A stretch of 64,000 nucleotides of DNA from Fragilaria crotonensis. Taxonomy: Eukaryota > Bacillariophyta > Fragilariophyceae > Fragilariales > Fragilariaceae. The stretch's first letter is position 1. Each line of letters begins with the position of its first letter. The stretch lies in assembly GCA_022925895.1 (NCBI GenBank), contig JAKSYS010000187.1, forward strand, positions 28,742 to 92,741. Reading direction: 5' to 3'. A program made the position numbers and the translations under genes. This document shows positions 20,811 through 31,410 of the stretch, piece after piece. The notes beneath the pieces were generated by a model. That model saw only the letters and a list, made by a program, of their open reading frames with translations, did no database searches and was not told the origin of the DNA.

Positions 20811-21521
20811 GGTTTGACTTGCTATGTTGAAGATGTCAAGAATTATGAGGACTGATGTAATTTGCTAAACCAACCAAGAAAAGTGAAGCTCTGCTATTCA
20901 CACCCTTTTGAGCCAATAAGATGCCAGGAGACGTGCGACATACGTCAGCGATTTTGACGTCACGGACCAACAAGGAGAGAAAGGTCGGCGAGCTGGTATG
21001 TACATGTCATATATGACCGCACTCGTAGGAACACGTTTTTTCATCGCGTTCTTTACTAACGCTAACATACATACGGTGTAGACTGCAGGAATCCTACTCT
21101 CAACTTCAAACGCTAGTTTCAGGGTGACGAATTCAATTCTTCACAAGGATTGTGGAACTGAGGTGATTGGATTAAAATAATCGGTTATGGTTGGACGTCA
21201 ACTATGACAGACACCAGTAGCATGCCAAATGAGATATCAGTTGATGTTATTACATGCATTTTCTATACCTACCCCACTACAGTTAAGAGAAGATTAGAAT
21301 CTGATAAACATAACTAAATTTTTGAAGACCAATCAAAGGCCTTAGTTTGACCTCAATGTATTGTCATCGGGAACCTCATACGTACTCATCTCCTTGCGTT
21401 TGCGATTGAGCTTGACCGCAGAACGCGGACGACGATTCTGAAAATTTGGTTCGAAAAAATGTGGCCCATAAGATTCACCTTTTCACCTCCATTTCTTCTG
21501 ACTACCGACCGTACCACCAAC
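20811..21521. promoter_or_regulatory. Bidirectional promoter region between two alpha-CA genes, with CRE-like sites
   Basis: This 711-bp stretch is shared by the divergent alpha-CA genes. On the side of alpha-CA 1 it contains CATACGTCA at 20939-20947 (reverse complement of TGACGTATG, 129 bp from the ATG) and the palindrome TGACGTCA at 20955-20962. Nearer alpha-CA 2 there is GACGTCA at 21194-21200, 322 bp before its ATG. The first two match sites before the LCIB genes. No other gene is seen here. Confidence 0.6.
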
Positions 21522-22749
21522 ATGAAATCGCATTTCGTCTTTTTCTCTCTTGCCATCATTGGTGTTACAGCTGCGTCAGGCAAGTACAGCTACAAACCTG
21601 ATAGTGATGTGAATCCTAGTGTTTGGCCTTCAATTTACTTGGGCGAGGATATCGTGAATCAATGTGGAGGCTCGAAACAAAGCGGAATTGACATTCCCTC
21701 CACCCAGTGTGATGTGTTTGATGATTATACCTTTGCCGTAAGTCCATTACACTTCCTTGCCTTGGAGAATGAAGCCATGCTTGTCCGCTTATTAATCGAG
21801 TTTCTTTGTTTCTTTGTCCTGATCAATGGGCTCTCTACACACTTCACAGGGTGGTTCTTGCTCTCTCGATGATCTCGACTTCAAAATCACCGACAACAGC
21901 ATCGTGGCTACGTACAATACCACAAGAAATGAATGCACTCCGCCGCAGATGAAAATCCCCGGGCAGAAGATGGCATTCGATGCTCTCCAGTTCCATTTCC
22001 ACACTGGTAGTGACCATGCAATCGACGGCAGGTACTACGGTGCGGACATGCACTTGGTCCACGTCGAATCCGGCGGAAGCGGCCGCTTGTCAGTTCTTGG
22101 TTTCTTCTTTGAACCAACTGACGCGGATGGTCTTCAGAAGTTCCGCGATCTCTTGAGTGAATGGGAGGCTGTGGCTGCATCGACAATTCTCGCATGTCAG
22201 GCGCAGAATGTTTCGATTTGGTCCTCTCAGACTCCCTTCCCCGGCGACAACTCTTCTACTACGGCACAACAGGGTGGAGGACGTCGCACCAACAGCGTCG
22301 AGCAAGAACACCGTAAGCTCCCACGCAGTTTCAACCCGTACGATCTCATTCCAGCAGGATCCTCCATGTACACTTACGAGGGATCCTTGACTACGCCGCC
22401 ATGTGCCGAAATTGTCTTTTGGAATGTGATTGATACTCCAGTCTCCGTGTCGGTTCGCGAATTTGTTCGATTAACGAACCTGATGATGGACTATGCCGAC
22501 CCTGAGACTTGCACTCTCGCGTCCGAAGCGGCACCGTCTGGCTTTACTGGCCGACCCGTGCAGCCGATCAATGGTCGCACAATTGAACGCATCTGCCCCA
22601 CTGGATTGGTGGACAAACTTGCACCGAAGGAATGTCCAGAAACCAATACCAACACCACCACATCCAAAGCGGGCTCCTCGGATGCGTTCACTGCGTCGTT
22701 GACGATCGCTGCAGCAGCGGCTGCAGTCGCAGGAATGACCGTGATGTAA
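21522..22749 (+). CDS. Alpha carbonic anhydrase 2, secreted, two exons
   Basis: Exon 1 is 21522-21737 and exon 2 is 21850-22749; the intron is 112 nt (gtaagt...ttcacag) at the same place and phase as in alpha-CA 1. The 371-aa protein has a signal peptide (MKSHFVFFSLAIIGVTAASG), QCGGSKQSGIDIP, zinc ligands His121/His123 (QFHFH) and His140 (DMHLVH), and SLTTPPCAE. A Ser/Gln-rich insertion replaces that of paralogue 1, and the C-terminal hydrophobic tail (TIAAAAAAVAGMTV) again suggests a GPI or membrane anchor. An upstream in-frame ATG at 21459 would bury the signal peptide, so 21522 is preferred. Same reaction and compartment as alpha-CA 1. Gene structure and inserted-loop position show the pair arose by duplication with inversion. 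Confidence 0.9.
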
Positions 22750-23193
22750 GACATGTCGCTCTGTGGTGGATTGATGCGTGTGTTTTGTGTAGGAGAGGAA
22801 ATAGCTTCGTAAATGTATAAAAGAGAATGTTTGTTGCGCATAATACATTGGGCACATGGATGCCCAACAATCTTTAAGGCAATGATATCATGTCTGCAGA
22901 GCGAACGAAACCACTCATCGGTCGACGAAACTCAAAAGAAGTCTGTAATTCGAGCACGTGGCATAACTCTGAATATATCAAAAAGAGGCGAGCTTGTTTT
23001 GTTGCTGCAGGCTATATGTAGGCCATAAAACTCTCATGGGTGTGGAGTGTGGAGGAACTATGAATACCGTACTCGAAGAATAACGATTCCTTTAATTAGA
23101 TCCGTCTTTTCTGTATTCCAGAATTTGTCAAAATCCTCCTTTATAACCAACACTGCTGTACGAGCAGTGTACTCCCGCAGTACTACTAATAGC

Positions 23194-24141
23194 GGATTTA
23201 AGCAACTTTCGAAAAACTTTTGCACGCGCATACTTTCAGCATGGACCGGTACTCATCGATTACCGCATTGTGCGCTCCGGCACTGAAAAGCATGCGTGAC
23301 GAAAACCCAGGATGGACGCAAAAGTCGTTTAAAGCAAAAACAAATCCTCCCGCGCACCCATCTACTACCATCTACCATACGTACTGTCGTAGGATCACCA
23401 TCTCCAGTACTCCACTGCATCCATATCGGTTCCAAGCTGCACAGAGCACAGAGTACTTGTACTGGAGTACTACTATACAACAAGTACTAGCTCTTAGAGA
23501 GGAGTACTTGTAGGTTGAGATTCTTCTCTTCCCTGCGCTTGGGATTTATAACTCGAGGAATTTGATCATGTGTTATCTTGCGCCATCGCTTCAGGTACTG
23601 GTACGTATAGATTTTGGCTTGGTGCAAGATCTTGCCGTGCGATTCGACACAACCACAGTTTTCAGTTTTCAGTGTACCAGTACACGAAGTACTGGTAGTG
23701 GCTTCCTTCGTTTGGTACCAGGTACAGCACTGCACTGCCGTCCACAACGTTGCGTATCTGGGGCGATTGTCAAACCAGTTACTAGCTCGTAGCACTGCTA
23801 CTGGTACGTCGTTGTGGTACTAATGAATAGTAATACTTCCTTTTCTTATACCCTGACGTCAGAGGTGGCCTTCTGTACCGTTCGTGTAGAAACTGACGAA
23901 CAAAATTCCTGGAAATCCGTGCGTGCGCAAATAATTCGAGGTCATGTTCTCTGCCTGAAAAGGGCGTTTTCATGTTGAGTCGGCCATGTTTTTGCCCTCT
24001 GCGCACGGTTTCAGCATGGGTTCAGCATGGATTTCGAAGCTGAGTACCGGAGACAGAAGGTGCGACATCGGGATTTCGCCGACTTTCTGAAACCATGCTG
24101 AAACCGTGCGCGTGCAGAAAAATTTTGGTTTGCTTAAATCC
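23194..24141. mobile_element. TIR-bounded non-autonomous element (about 950 bp)
   Basis: Left end 23194-23244 and right end 24093-24141 are imperfect inverted copies of about 50 bp, sharing GGATTTAAGCAA, TGCACGCGCA and TTTCAGCATGG blocks. A third, internal copy of the inner block lies at 24001-24019 and forms a perfect 19-bp inverted repeat (GCGCACGGTTTCAGCATGG) with 24093-24111. CTAATA occurs just outside both ends and may be part of the target duplication, but the exact ends are uncertain. The interior is rich in AGTACT-type palindromes and has no transposase. Confidence 0.55.
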
Positions 24142-24383
24142 CCTAATACTCCAGTACTACGTGAATGACTGCCAGAAATCACCAAGGCTGCGTACAGTAT
24201 GCATACCTATATCATATATGTATAGTATCAGGTAATGAATATCCATATACATATATATGGATATATACATTATTACCACCAATAAAATAACGAATAACGG
24301 AGTGCATGAACGCTATCACGGCATACTGAAGGACCGGTATCAGCAAGGCGTATCATTGAACCATTCCAGACAAAGGAAGTTGG

Positions 24384-26456
24384 ATGGAACAAATCAAGGG
24401 CTTCAAAATGTCACTGCAATTCCTCACTGGCAGGACATTGTTCGTTCCATCCATCTTCTTGTCACACCCGCACCATGGACGCCGCTGTCGTGGCATGTGG
24501 GTTCATCGACGATGCTTCGTTACTGTCACGTCAAGTACTCGGACATTTCGTTCCATCAATACAACACAACTACTGCAACAGTCAACGGAGGCAAGGTCAC
24601 AATCATCATCATCATCATCATCATCATCATTATTGGAACGACGGCAACAACACACACGGACGGTTTCGTTTTCAACACACGAAACTAGTAGACAGACACG
24701 AGCCGAGCAACATCGTCGATTAGTAGCTGTAAAACAACTCGCCATCAACAGTGAAATCATGGCTCTCGGGAAAAATGGCAAGTGGAAAGAAATCTTGACA
24801 TTGTATCAGGATCAGAGAAAGTGGTTCAATCCCATTAACTATTCTACCGTTATGAATCAACTTGGGAGGATTCCAATGGTTCGACGCAAGCATCCAGTAT
24901 TGGGGATTTTCATTAGCGACTTGAGTTCCCGATTGAACAAACGTGGGATTAAATGGATTGGAGGTACTCGGCTGGTAGCGAACGTGATTCACGCCATTGC
25001 TAAGCTAGGGCTCCATGGCAACGACGACGCAATGCAGATTGTGATGCTTCTTGAGGACGATGAAAAACATGCAAAATGGATGTTTGAGAAAGGTACCATA
25101 CAACATATCTCAAACTGTATTTGGGCGTTCGCCAAGCTTGGGATCAAGTCCCACATTCTATTTGGACTGCTAGAACAGAATGCTGAGCGGTTGGTGAAAG
25201 AAGGACAATCACAATCAATATCCAACTGCCTATGGGCGTGTGGTAAGGTTGGGTTCAATTGCCCTACACTCTTTGAATTGGCTGAGCAAGACACTGGATG
25301 GTTGGCTGATGCTGATGATCCTACTCAAGCAATTGCAGCCTCAATATGGGCATGCGGTCAGCTTGGAATCAAATCCCCCCATTTGTTTGAGATTCTTGAC
25401 CAACACGCAGCGTCGCTGACTGCGTGCCCTCATCTGTTTTCCAACTCCATTGAGGCTTGTGGTACCCTTGGAATCAAGGCCCCCAACCTGTTTCGAGTGC
25501 TCGAAGAAAATACCGATTGGTTGTGGGACCGAGGCACGCCACAAACATTCACTAGGGCCTTGAGGGGGTGTGCACTTCTTGGAATCAACTCTCCTCGGCT
25601 CTTTGAATTGTTAGAACAGAAATCCGATTTCGTTATTGAACACGGAACCGCATCGGAGGTCGCAACTTGTATCTGGGCCTGTGCCAAGATCGGAGTTATC
25701 ACCCCCAATCTGTTGGAATTGCTGGCCCAGAAGGCTGAATGGCTTATAGATACTGGGCATCCGCAAGACATCGCGATGTGTGCTTCGTCACTTTCTTTTT
25801 TGGGGTTTCATTCCCCTGCTTTGTTCTCTGCTCTTGAAGGGAACCTGACTCGATTTTTACTCGATTCAAACGCTCACGATCTGTGCAATATGTGCTATGC
25901 TATGGCAGTTCATGGCCCTGTTGAGTCGCAACGTGATGATGTTCTTGCGGTCATTTGGAACTGGCTTCTTGACACTCAGATTACAGACATGCCGATGGAT
26001 GGGTTGAAGCAAGTTCTTTACATTGAGGCGTTCGCCGCGGCGTTCGGTGTTCAGTTGGTGAGCCCGTCGTTAGGATTGAGGAATGTGCTGGATCAAGTTC
26101 GATTCACACATGAATCTTCCACCTACAAGGACGAAGTGTCAGATGCGCTAAATGCCATTGGATTCTCCCACATCCGCGATCTTTCTCCGTTCGAACCCAC
26201 TCCTGGACTGCTCTCGATCGATTTGGCATGTGTGGATCGCATGATTGCTATTGAATGTAATGGCCCGAATGACTACCTGTCGGTCATTGGTGATCCTCTG
26301 AGGCGAGTTGAGAACGGGCCTACCAAAGCGAAGCGTCGTCTTTTGCGACAACTTGGATGGCAGGTCATTAATTTGAACTGGGAAGAGTCCGTTGAAAATC
26401 ATCTAAGTCACGATTGGCTCAAGGGCAAACTGTACGATGCAGGTGTGAAAGTGTGA
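24384..26456 (+). CDS. RAP-domain organellar RNA-binding protein with helical repeats
   Basis: Intact 690-aa frame. The N-terminus (also possible from ATG 24408: MSLQFLTGRTLFVPSIFL, then Arg/Ser/Thr-rich) looks like a mitochondrial or plastid import signal. A (ATC)n microsatellite at about 24602-24630 encodes a poly-Ser run. Residues about 180-500 are tandem helical repeats of roughly 36-38 aa with the core SNCLWACGKVGFNCPTLFELAEQ, like the repeats in FASTK/OPR-type proteins. The C-terminus (LSIDLACVDRMIAIECNGP ... RRLLRQLGWQVINLNWEE) is a RAP domain, an RNA-binding/nuclease-like module. Such proteins process or stabilise specific organelle transcripts; the target RNA cannot be inferred. No neighbours suggest a pathway. 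Confidence 0.8.
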   Translation: MEQIKGFKMSLQFLTGRTLFVPSIFLSHPHHGRRCRGMWVHRRCFVTVTSSTRTFRSINTTQLLQQSTEARSQSSSSSSSSSLLERRQQHTRTVSFSTHETSRQTRAEQHRRLVAVKQLAINSEIMALGKNGKWKEILTLYQDQRKWFNPINYSTVMNQLGRIPMVRRKHPVLGIFISDLSSRLNKRGIKWIGGTRLVANVIHAIAKLGLHGNDDAMQIVMLLEDDEKHAKWMFEKGTIQHISNCIWAFAKLGIKSHILFGLLEQNAERLVKEGQSQSISNCLWACGKVGFNCPTLFELAEQDTGWLADADDPTQAIAASIWACGQLGIKSPHLFEILDQHAASLTACPHLFSNSIEACGTLGIKAPNLFRVLEENTDWLWDRGTPQTFTRALRGCALLGINSPRLFELLEQKSDFVIEHGTASEVATCIWACAKIGVITPNLLELLAQKAEWLIDTGHPQDIAMCASSLSFLGFHSPALFSALEGNLTRFLLDSNAHDLCNMCYAMAVHGPVESQRDDVLAVIWNWLLDTQITDMPMDGLKQVLYIEAFAAAFGVQLVSPSLGLRNVLDQVRFTHESSTYKDEVSDALNAIGFSHIRDLSPFEPTPGLLSIDLACVDRMIAIECNGPNDYLSVIGDPLRRVENGPTKAKRRLLRQLGWQVINLNWEESVENHLSHDWLKGKLYDAGVKV

Positions 26457-26757
26457 GCGATCGCAATCCGGGCCGACTGAAGAGCCAGGCAGCACGCGCC
26501 TACTTAAGCCCAACTAAAGTTTATGAATTACGAATAGGGTATACACAATCAAAAGGTTGCAGGGCGCAATGGAATCGAGAGTCAGGCATGGCTTCAGGGA
26601 GGCAAAATAAAACGTTAAGCGAAACCATGGACAAATTTTCGCCATGTTGACGATAATCATCAATCCGTTCGTTGAAAATCCTTTCCATCTAAGGAACTGG
26701 CACAATAGTGCACTGCATAGTGGTGTCTACAACTACTTGCATATACCAAGAACTATA
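26457..26757. other. Intergenic, no gene seen
   Basis: Convergent 3' flanks of the RAP gene and the ATP-grasp module. No motif recognised. Confidence 0.4.
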
Positions 26758-28330
26758 TTACTTGACAATGAACACTAAACTCTTATCCAGACGAGTGATC
26801 AACGCCTGTCGCATTAAGGAACCGAGCACTTCGATACATGTTTTGGTTCCACTGTATTTGCGATCAGTGAGCATTGCTGTGCTGGAGTTAGCGCAGCAAA
26901 ACCTTCTAGCAGGCTGGGTACCTCCAAATGGTGCACCAGCGTCATTCCACATGCGACCCATGAAGCAGCTGTCGATACATCCATTCTCATCTGTCTTGGC
27001 AGCACAATGGCGCAATCCATTCATGCGGTTTGCAGAGTACTCTTGAACATACACTGAGTTTCCGACCACGAACATGTCCACACGAATGTACACTCCAATT
27101 CTTTTGCCAAGGTCAAGAGCAATGCCAACCATCTCGTTCAGGAGACAATCGGAAATCTTTGGAATCTGATCACACATGTACAAATCCTTCTTAATCGCTC
27201 CCGCCTTGCGCTTTCCAGTTTCAAAGTCAATCGAAGTGCAACTCGTCGTCGTGTGATGCTCAATGCCCCCTGGCTCGAAGCAACCATATTTGCCAAGACG
27301 GTTCCACGCAGTGTCCACGACAGCATAGCAAGGGCAATCGCCGTCACGACCATCAATAATGTCAATGGCAGCAATTTCACCATTGACGACATGGAACTTG
27401 TACTCGGTCGGGAGACTCTTTCCTACGAACTCCTCCACAACAATCTTGGTGGCTTGCATGTAAGCCAGCGCGGCCATGGTGTCGTTGTACGTTGTGGATA
27501 TTTTTGGAATCAAGTCAAACATGGGATCCGACCTCTGCCCAGTTCCTGTTTCATTTACCAAGACGAAAACGCCTTGATTGGAATGAAAGTTTGTCGCTTT
27601 GATAACAATACCGTCGAGATCCTTGGCGAAAACCTTATCTTCCAAGCATTGGTACAGTTTCGCGACATCCGTTTCGCAGCAAAAGATTGCCGGTGCCGGT
27701 GCAAGTTGTTCGACAGTCAGAAGGTATGCAGCAATTTTGTCTTCTAGGTACTGAAACCAGTATCCATCGACTTCCAATGCAGATGGATTGTTTCGAAACT
27801 GTGACGTGCGCTGTTGGATGAGCGAAGGAAAAGATGTTGTGGTATCACAGAAATCTGGAGACAAATTTGATAGTGAGCTCAAAATCAACGAAAGAGTTGA
27901 TTCGGTGAAAGAGAACAACGTACCAGTGGAACGGAATGGAGCACACACAGAACATCCTGGGAACGACATTTCTTCACAATACAGCGAGATGGGGGCATCG
28001 GGATTGGCAGAAGGAGCTGGTGATGGGGACTCGACTGGGTCCACTGAATCGACAAAACTGTTGCCATCATCGACTTCTCCAGAGGTGAGGGTGACATTGA
28101 TTACGTTCTTGTCGACTGAAGGAATCCCATCAGTTGGGTCATTGTCATTGGTGACATCATAGGCGCTGATATCAACTGGAAAGCCCGCGGGGTTCGTTTC
28201 CGCAACAGAGTAATTTCCAGCAGGAACACCTGTGAAGGAGTACTGGCCGTCGTCTGCTGTTACTGTTGTGAAAAGAACATCTCCTTTGTCGTTCGTCAGG
28301 GTGGAAATGCTTTTGACGACGATACGTACA
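26758..28330 (-). pseudogene. ATP-grasp (TupA-like) module A with partial SdrD-B domain, 5'-truncated
   Basis: The 3'-most of two tandem modules (offset about 1.88 kb from module B). Reverse-strand reading from about 28330 gives a partial SdrD-B beta-sandwich (SISTLTNDKGDVLF ... VAETNPAGFPVDIS), a short Pro/Ser linker, a Cys-rich motif (CEEMSFPGCSVCAPF) and an ATP-grasp domain. The ATP-grasp part has KATNFHSNQGVFVLVN, VVEEFVGKSLPTEYKF and RVDMFVVGNSVYVQEYSA, fitting the nucleotide-binding and metal-binding strands of TupA-like enzymes. A 69-nt intron (27855-27923, gtacgt...ctccag) is divisible by three, so the frame stays open if unspliced. Upstream of 28330 a TGA stops the frame and no start or acceptor is evident, so this is probably a truncated duplicate of module B. 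Its ligand partner is unknown. Confidence 0.55.
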
Positions 28331-28724
28331 TCGATTCACGGATGCAATAGCAGATCTCTCACTCCCGCGTCACTTCATGACGTAGCTCAAACTTGGTTAT
28401 CGTCAATGCAGTTGGTGTTTGTGATGTTCTGGAAGTTTGTGTCGAGCACACATCCGATCATGGAAGGAAAGTACGCTGGAGCAACAAGAGATGTCTATGG
28501 CAACAACCTACTAGCCTCAAGATACGAAAGTCGGGAAAACAGAGATCCTAGATATCTAGAGGAGAAGGGCGCAAGCAAGGATCACAATAAAATGAGCTAA
28601 TACTAGACTAGAGAGCTAGCTTCGAGATTTTTTCACAGGCAAAATGAACCAGACAAGAGACGCGTACCCGTGCTCTAAGGAACAGAGCACTTCGATACGT
28701 GTTTTGGTGCCACTGTATTAACAA

Positions 28725-30240
28725 TCAACGAACATTGCTGTGCTGGAGTAGGTGCATCATAACCCACGAGCTGACTGGGAACAGAGTCGCAACTCCTCCG
28801 AATGGTGCACCAGCGTCATTCCACAACTGACCCATGAAGCAGCTGTCAATGCATCCGTTCGCATCTGTCTTGGCAGCACAATGGCGCAATCCATTCATGT
28901 GGTTCGCAGAGTATTCCTGAACATACACTGCGTTTCCAACCACAAACATGTCCACACGCATGTACACTCCAATTCGATTGCCAAGATCAAGAGCAATGGC
29001 CGCCATCTCGTTCAGGAGACAATCAGAAATCTTGGGAATCTGATCACACATGTACAAATCCTTCTTGATTGGCCCCGCCTTGCGTTTTCCAGTTTCAAAG
29101 TCTATGGCTGTGCAACTGGTTGCCTTGTCAATGAGCTCAAAGCCTCCTGGCTCGAAGCAACCAAATTTGTCAAGACGGTTCCACGCAGTGTCCACAACCG
29201 CATAGCAAGGGCAATCGCCGTCACGGCCATCAATAATGTCAATCGCAGCAATTTCACCATTGACGACATGGAACTTGTACTCAGTCGGGAGGCTCTTTCC
29301 AACGAACTCTTCCACAATAATCTTGGTGGCTTGCATGTGAGCCAGAGCGGCCATAGTATCGTTGTACGTGGTGGGCAAGTTTTGAATCAAGTCAAACATT
29401 GGATCGGTCCGTTGGCCAGTACCAGTTTGATTCACCAAGACAAAAACACCCTGATTGGAATGGAAGTTTGTCGCTTTGATAACAATACCGTCGAGATCCT
29501 TGGTGAAAACCTTATCTTCCAAGCATTGGTACAGTTGTGCGACATCCGTTTCGCAACAAAAGATTTCCGGTGCCGGCGCCAGTTGGTCGACAGTCAGAAG
29601 ATATGCTGCGATTTTGTCTTCTAGGTACTGAAACCAGTATCCATCGACTTCCAATGCAGATGGATTGTTGCGAAACTGTGACGTACGTTGCTGGATGAGC
29701 GAAGGAAAAGATGTTGTGGTATCACAGAAATCTGAAGACAAAATTCACTGTGAGATTCATGTGAAGACAGCATTTGATTCGGGGATGGAGACTACGTACC
29801 AGTGGAACGGAATGGAGCACACAAAGAACATCCTGGGAACGACATTTCTTCACAATACGGCGTGAGGGGGGAAGTAGGATTGGCAATAGGAGCGGAGGAT
29901 GGGGAATCGGCTGGGTCCACTGAATCAACGAAGTCGTTACCATCGTCCACTTCTCCAAAGGTGAGGGTGACATTGATTACGTTCTTGTCAAGTGAAGGAA
30001 TCCCATCAGTTGGGTCATTGTCATTGGTGACATCGTAGCCGCTGATATCAACTGGATAGCCCGCGGGATTCGTTTCCACAACAGAGTAATTTCAGAGGAA
30101 GATCTGTGAAGGCGTACTGGCCGTTGTCTGCAGTCACTGGTGACAAGAACGACTCCTTTGTCGTTCGTCAGAGTGATCACAGCTCCGCCCAGAGGAGCTT
30201 GACAGGTGCATTGTTCGTCACAATACCAGTGATCTGCCCG
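28725..30240 (-). CDS. ATP-grasp (TupA-like) module B, C-terminal end of the giant SdrD-B protein locus
   Basis: Reverse-strand segments: an SdrD-B domain remnant (about 30240-29940, needing two or three one-base corrections), Pro/Ser linker and Cys motif CEEMSFPGCSLCAPF to 29800, a 68-nt intron 29732-29799 (gtacgt...cttcag), then the ATP-grasp domain 29731-28725. Exon joining gives RSTG-DFCDTTTSF, the same as module A. ATP-grasp strands KATNFHSNQGVFVLVN, IVEEFVGKSLPTEYKF and RVDMFVVGNAVYVQEYSA are intact. TupA-like ATP-grasp proteins form amide or peptide-type bonds using ATP, an odd partner for secreted adhesin-type domains. Continuity with the upstream SdrD-B array is inferred from domain order. 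Confidence 0.5.
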
Positions 30241-30246
30241 AGCCGT

Positions 30247-31410
30247 TCGTCAACGAAGTCGTTGCCATTCGAGTTCGAAGAAACAATGTTGACAACTATC
30301 TCGTTGAGATCTCCGCCGTCTGAATCCGTGACGTCAGTGTATCCATCGAGGTTGGTCTCCTTGACGAAGTACTTGCCAGGAAGGAGACCATCAAATTTGT
30401 AGTTGCCGCTTGCGTCAGTAAGGGTGGTCTTGATGACGACGTTGTTGCTGTCAAGGAGGGCAATGGCGACATTGGGGGAGGTTGACGTCTCCTGCTTTGT
30501 CACGATTGTTGTCTTCCATGACTGTTCCAGTGATGGCAAACAACCCAGTTTTTGACGGCGCCTCGCTGGGACTGGCGCTACTGATGGCACTTGGGACCGA
30601 CGACGGGCCTGCAGATGGCGCACCTGATGGCTGCTCGTCAACGAAGTCATTGCCATTCGAGTTCGAAGAAACAATGTTGACAACTATCTCGTTGAGATCT
30701 CCGCCGTCTGAATCCGTGACATCAGTGTATCCATCGAGGTTGGTCTCCTTGACGAAGTACTTGCCAGGAAGGAGACCATCAAATTTGTAGTTGCCGCTTG
30801 CGTCGGTAAGGGTGGTCTTGATCACGACATTGTTGCTATCGAGGAGGGCAATGGCGACATTGGGGAGGTTGACGTCTCCTGCTTTGTCACGATTGTTGTC
30901 TTCCATGACTGTTCCAGTGATGGCAAACAACCCAGTTTTTGACGGCGCCTCGCTGGGACTGGCGCTACTGATGGCACTTGGGACCGACGACGGGCCTGCA
31001 GATGGCGGACCTGATGGCTGCTCGTCAACGAAGTCATTACCATTCGAGTTCGAAGAAACAATGTTGACAACTATCTCGTTGAGATCTCCGCCGTCTGAAT
31101 CCGTGACATCAGTGTATCCATCGAGGTTGGTCTCCTTGACGAAGTACTTGCCAGGAAGGAGACCATCAAATTTGTAGTTGCCGCTTGCGTCGGTAAGGGT
31201 GGTCTTGATCACGACATTGTTGCTATCGAGGAGGGCAATGGCGACATTGGGGAGGTTGACGTCTCCTGCTTTGTCACGATTGTTGTCTTCCATGACGTTT
31301 CCGGTGATGGCAAATAACCCAATTTTTGACGGTGCCTCACTTGGACTGGCGCTACTGACGGCACTCGGGACGGACGATTGCCCGATGCTTGGACTAGAAG
31401 ACGGGGCTGC
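30247..31410 (-). repeat. Three tandem 387-bp coding repeats (SdrD-B domains)
   Basis: The same block recurs with its TCGTCAACGAAGTC start at 30247, 30635 and 31022, spacing 388 and 387 bp; the extra base in the first spacing is a fifth G at 30474-30478. Each unit encodes about 129 aa: an SdrD-B/Cna-B-like beta sandwich (GTVMEDNNRDKAG ... SGNYKFDGLLPGKYFVKETNLDGY) and a short SASPSEAPSK linker. Copies are almost identical at DNA level, showing recent expansion or gene conversion. Confidence 0.85.

Noticed and set aside
28752-29624. 290-aa forward frame opposite ATP-grasp module B
   Set aside because: Antisense shadow of a conserved domain; the same occurs opposite module A (27253-27747).
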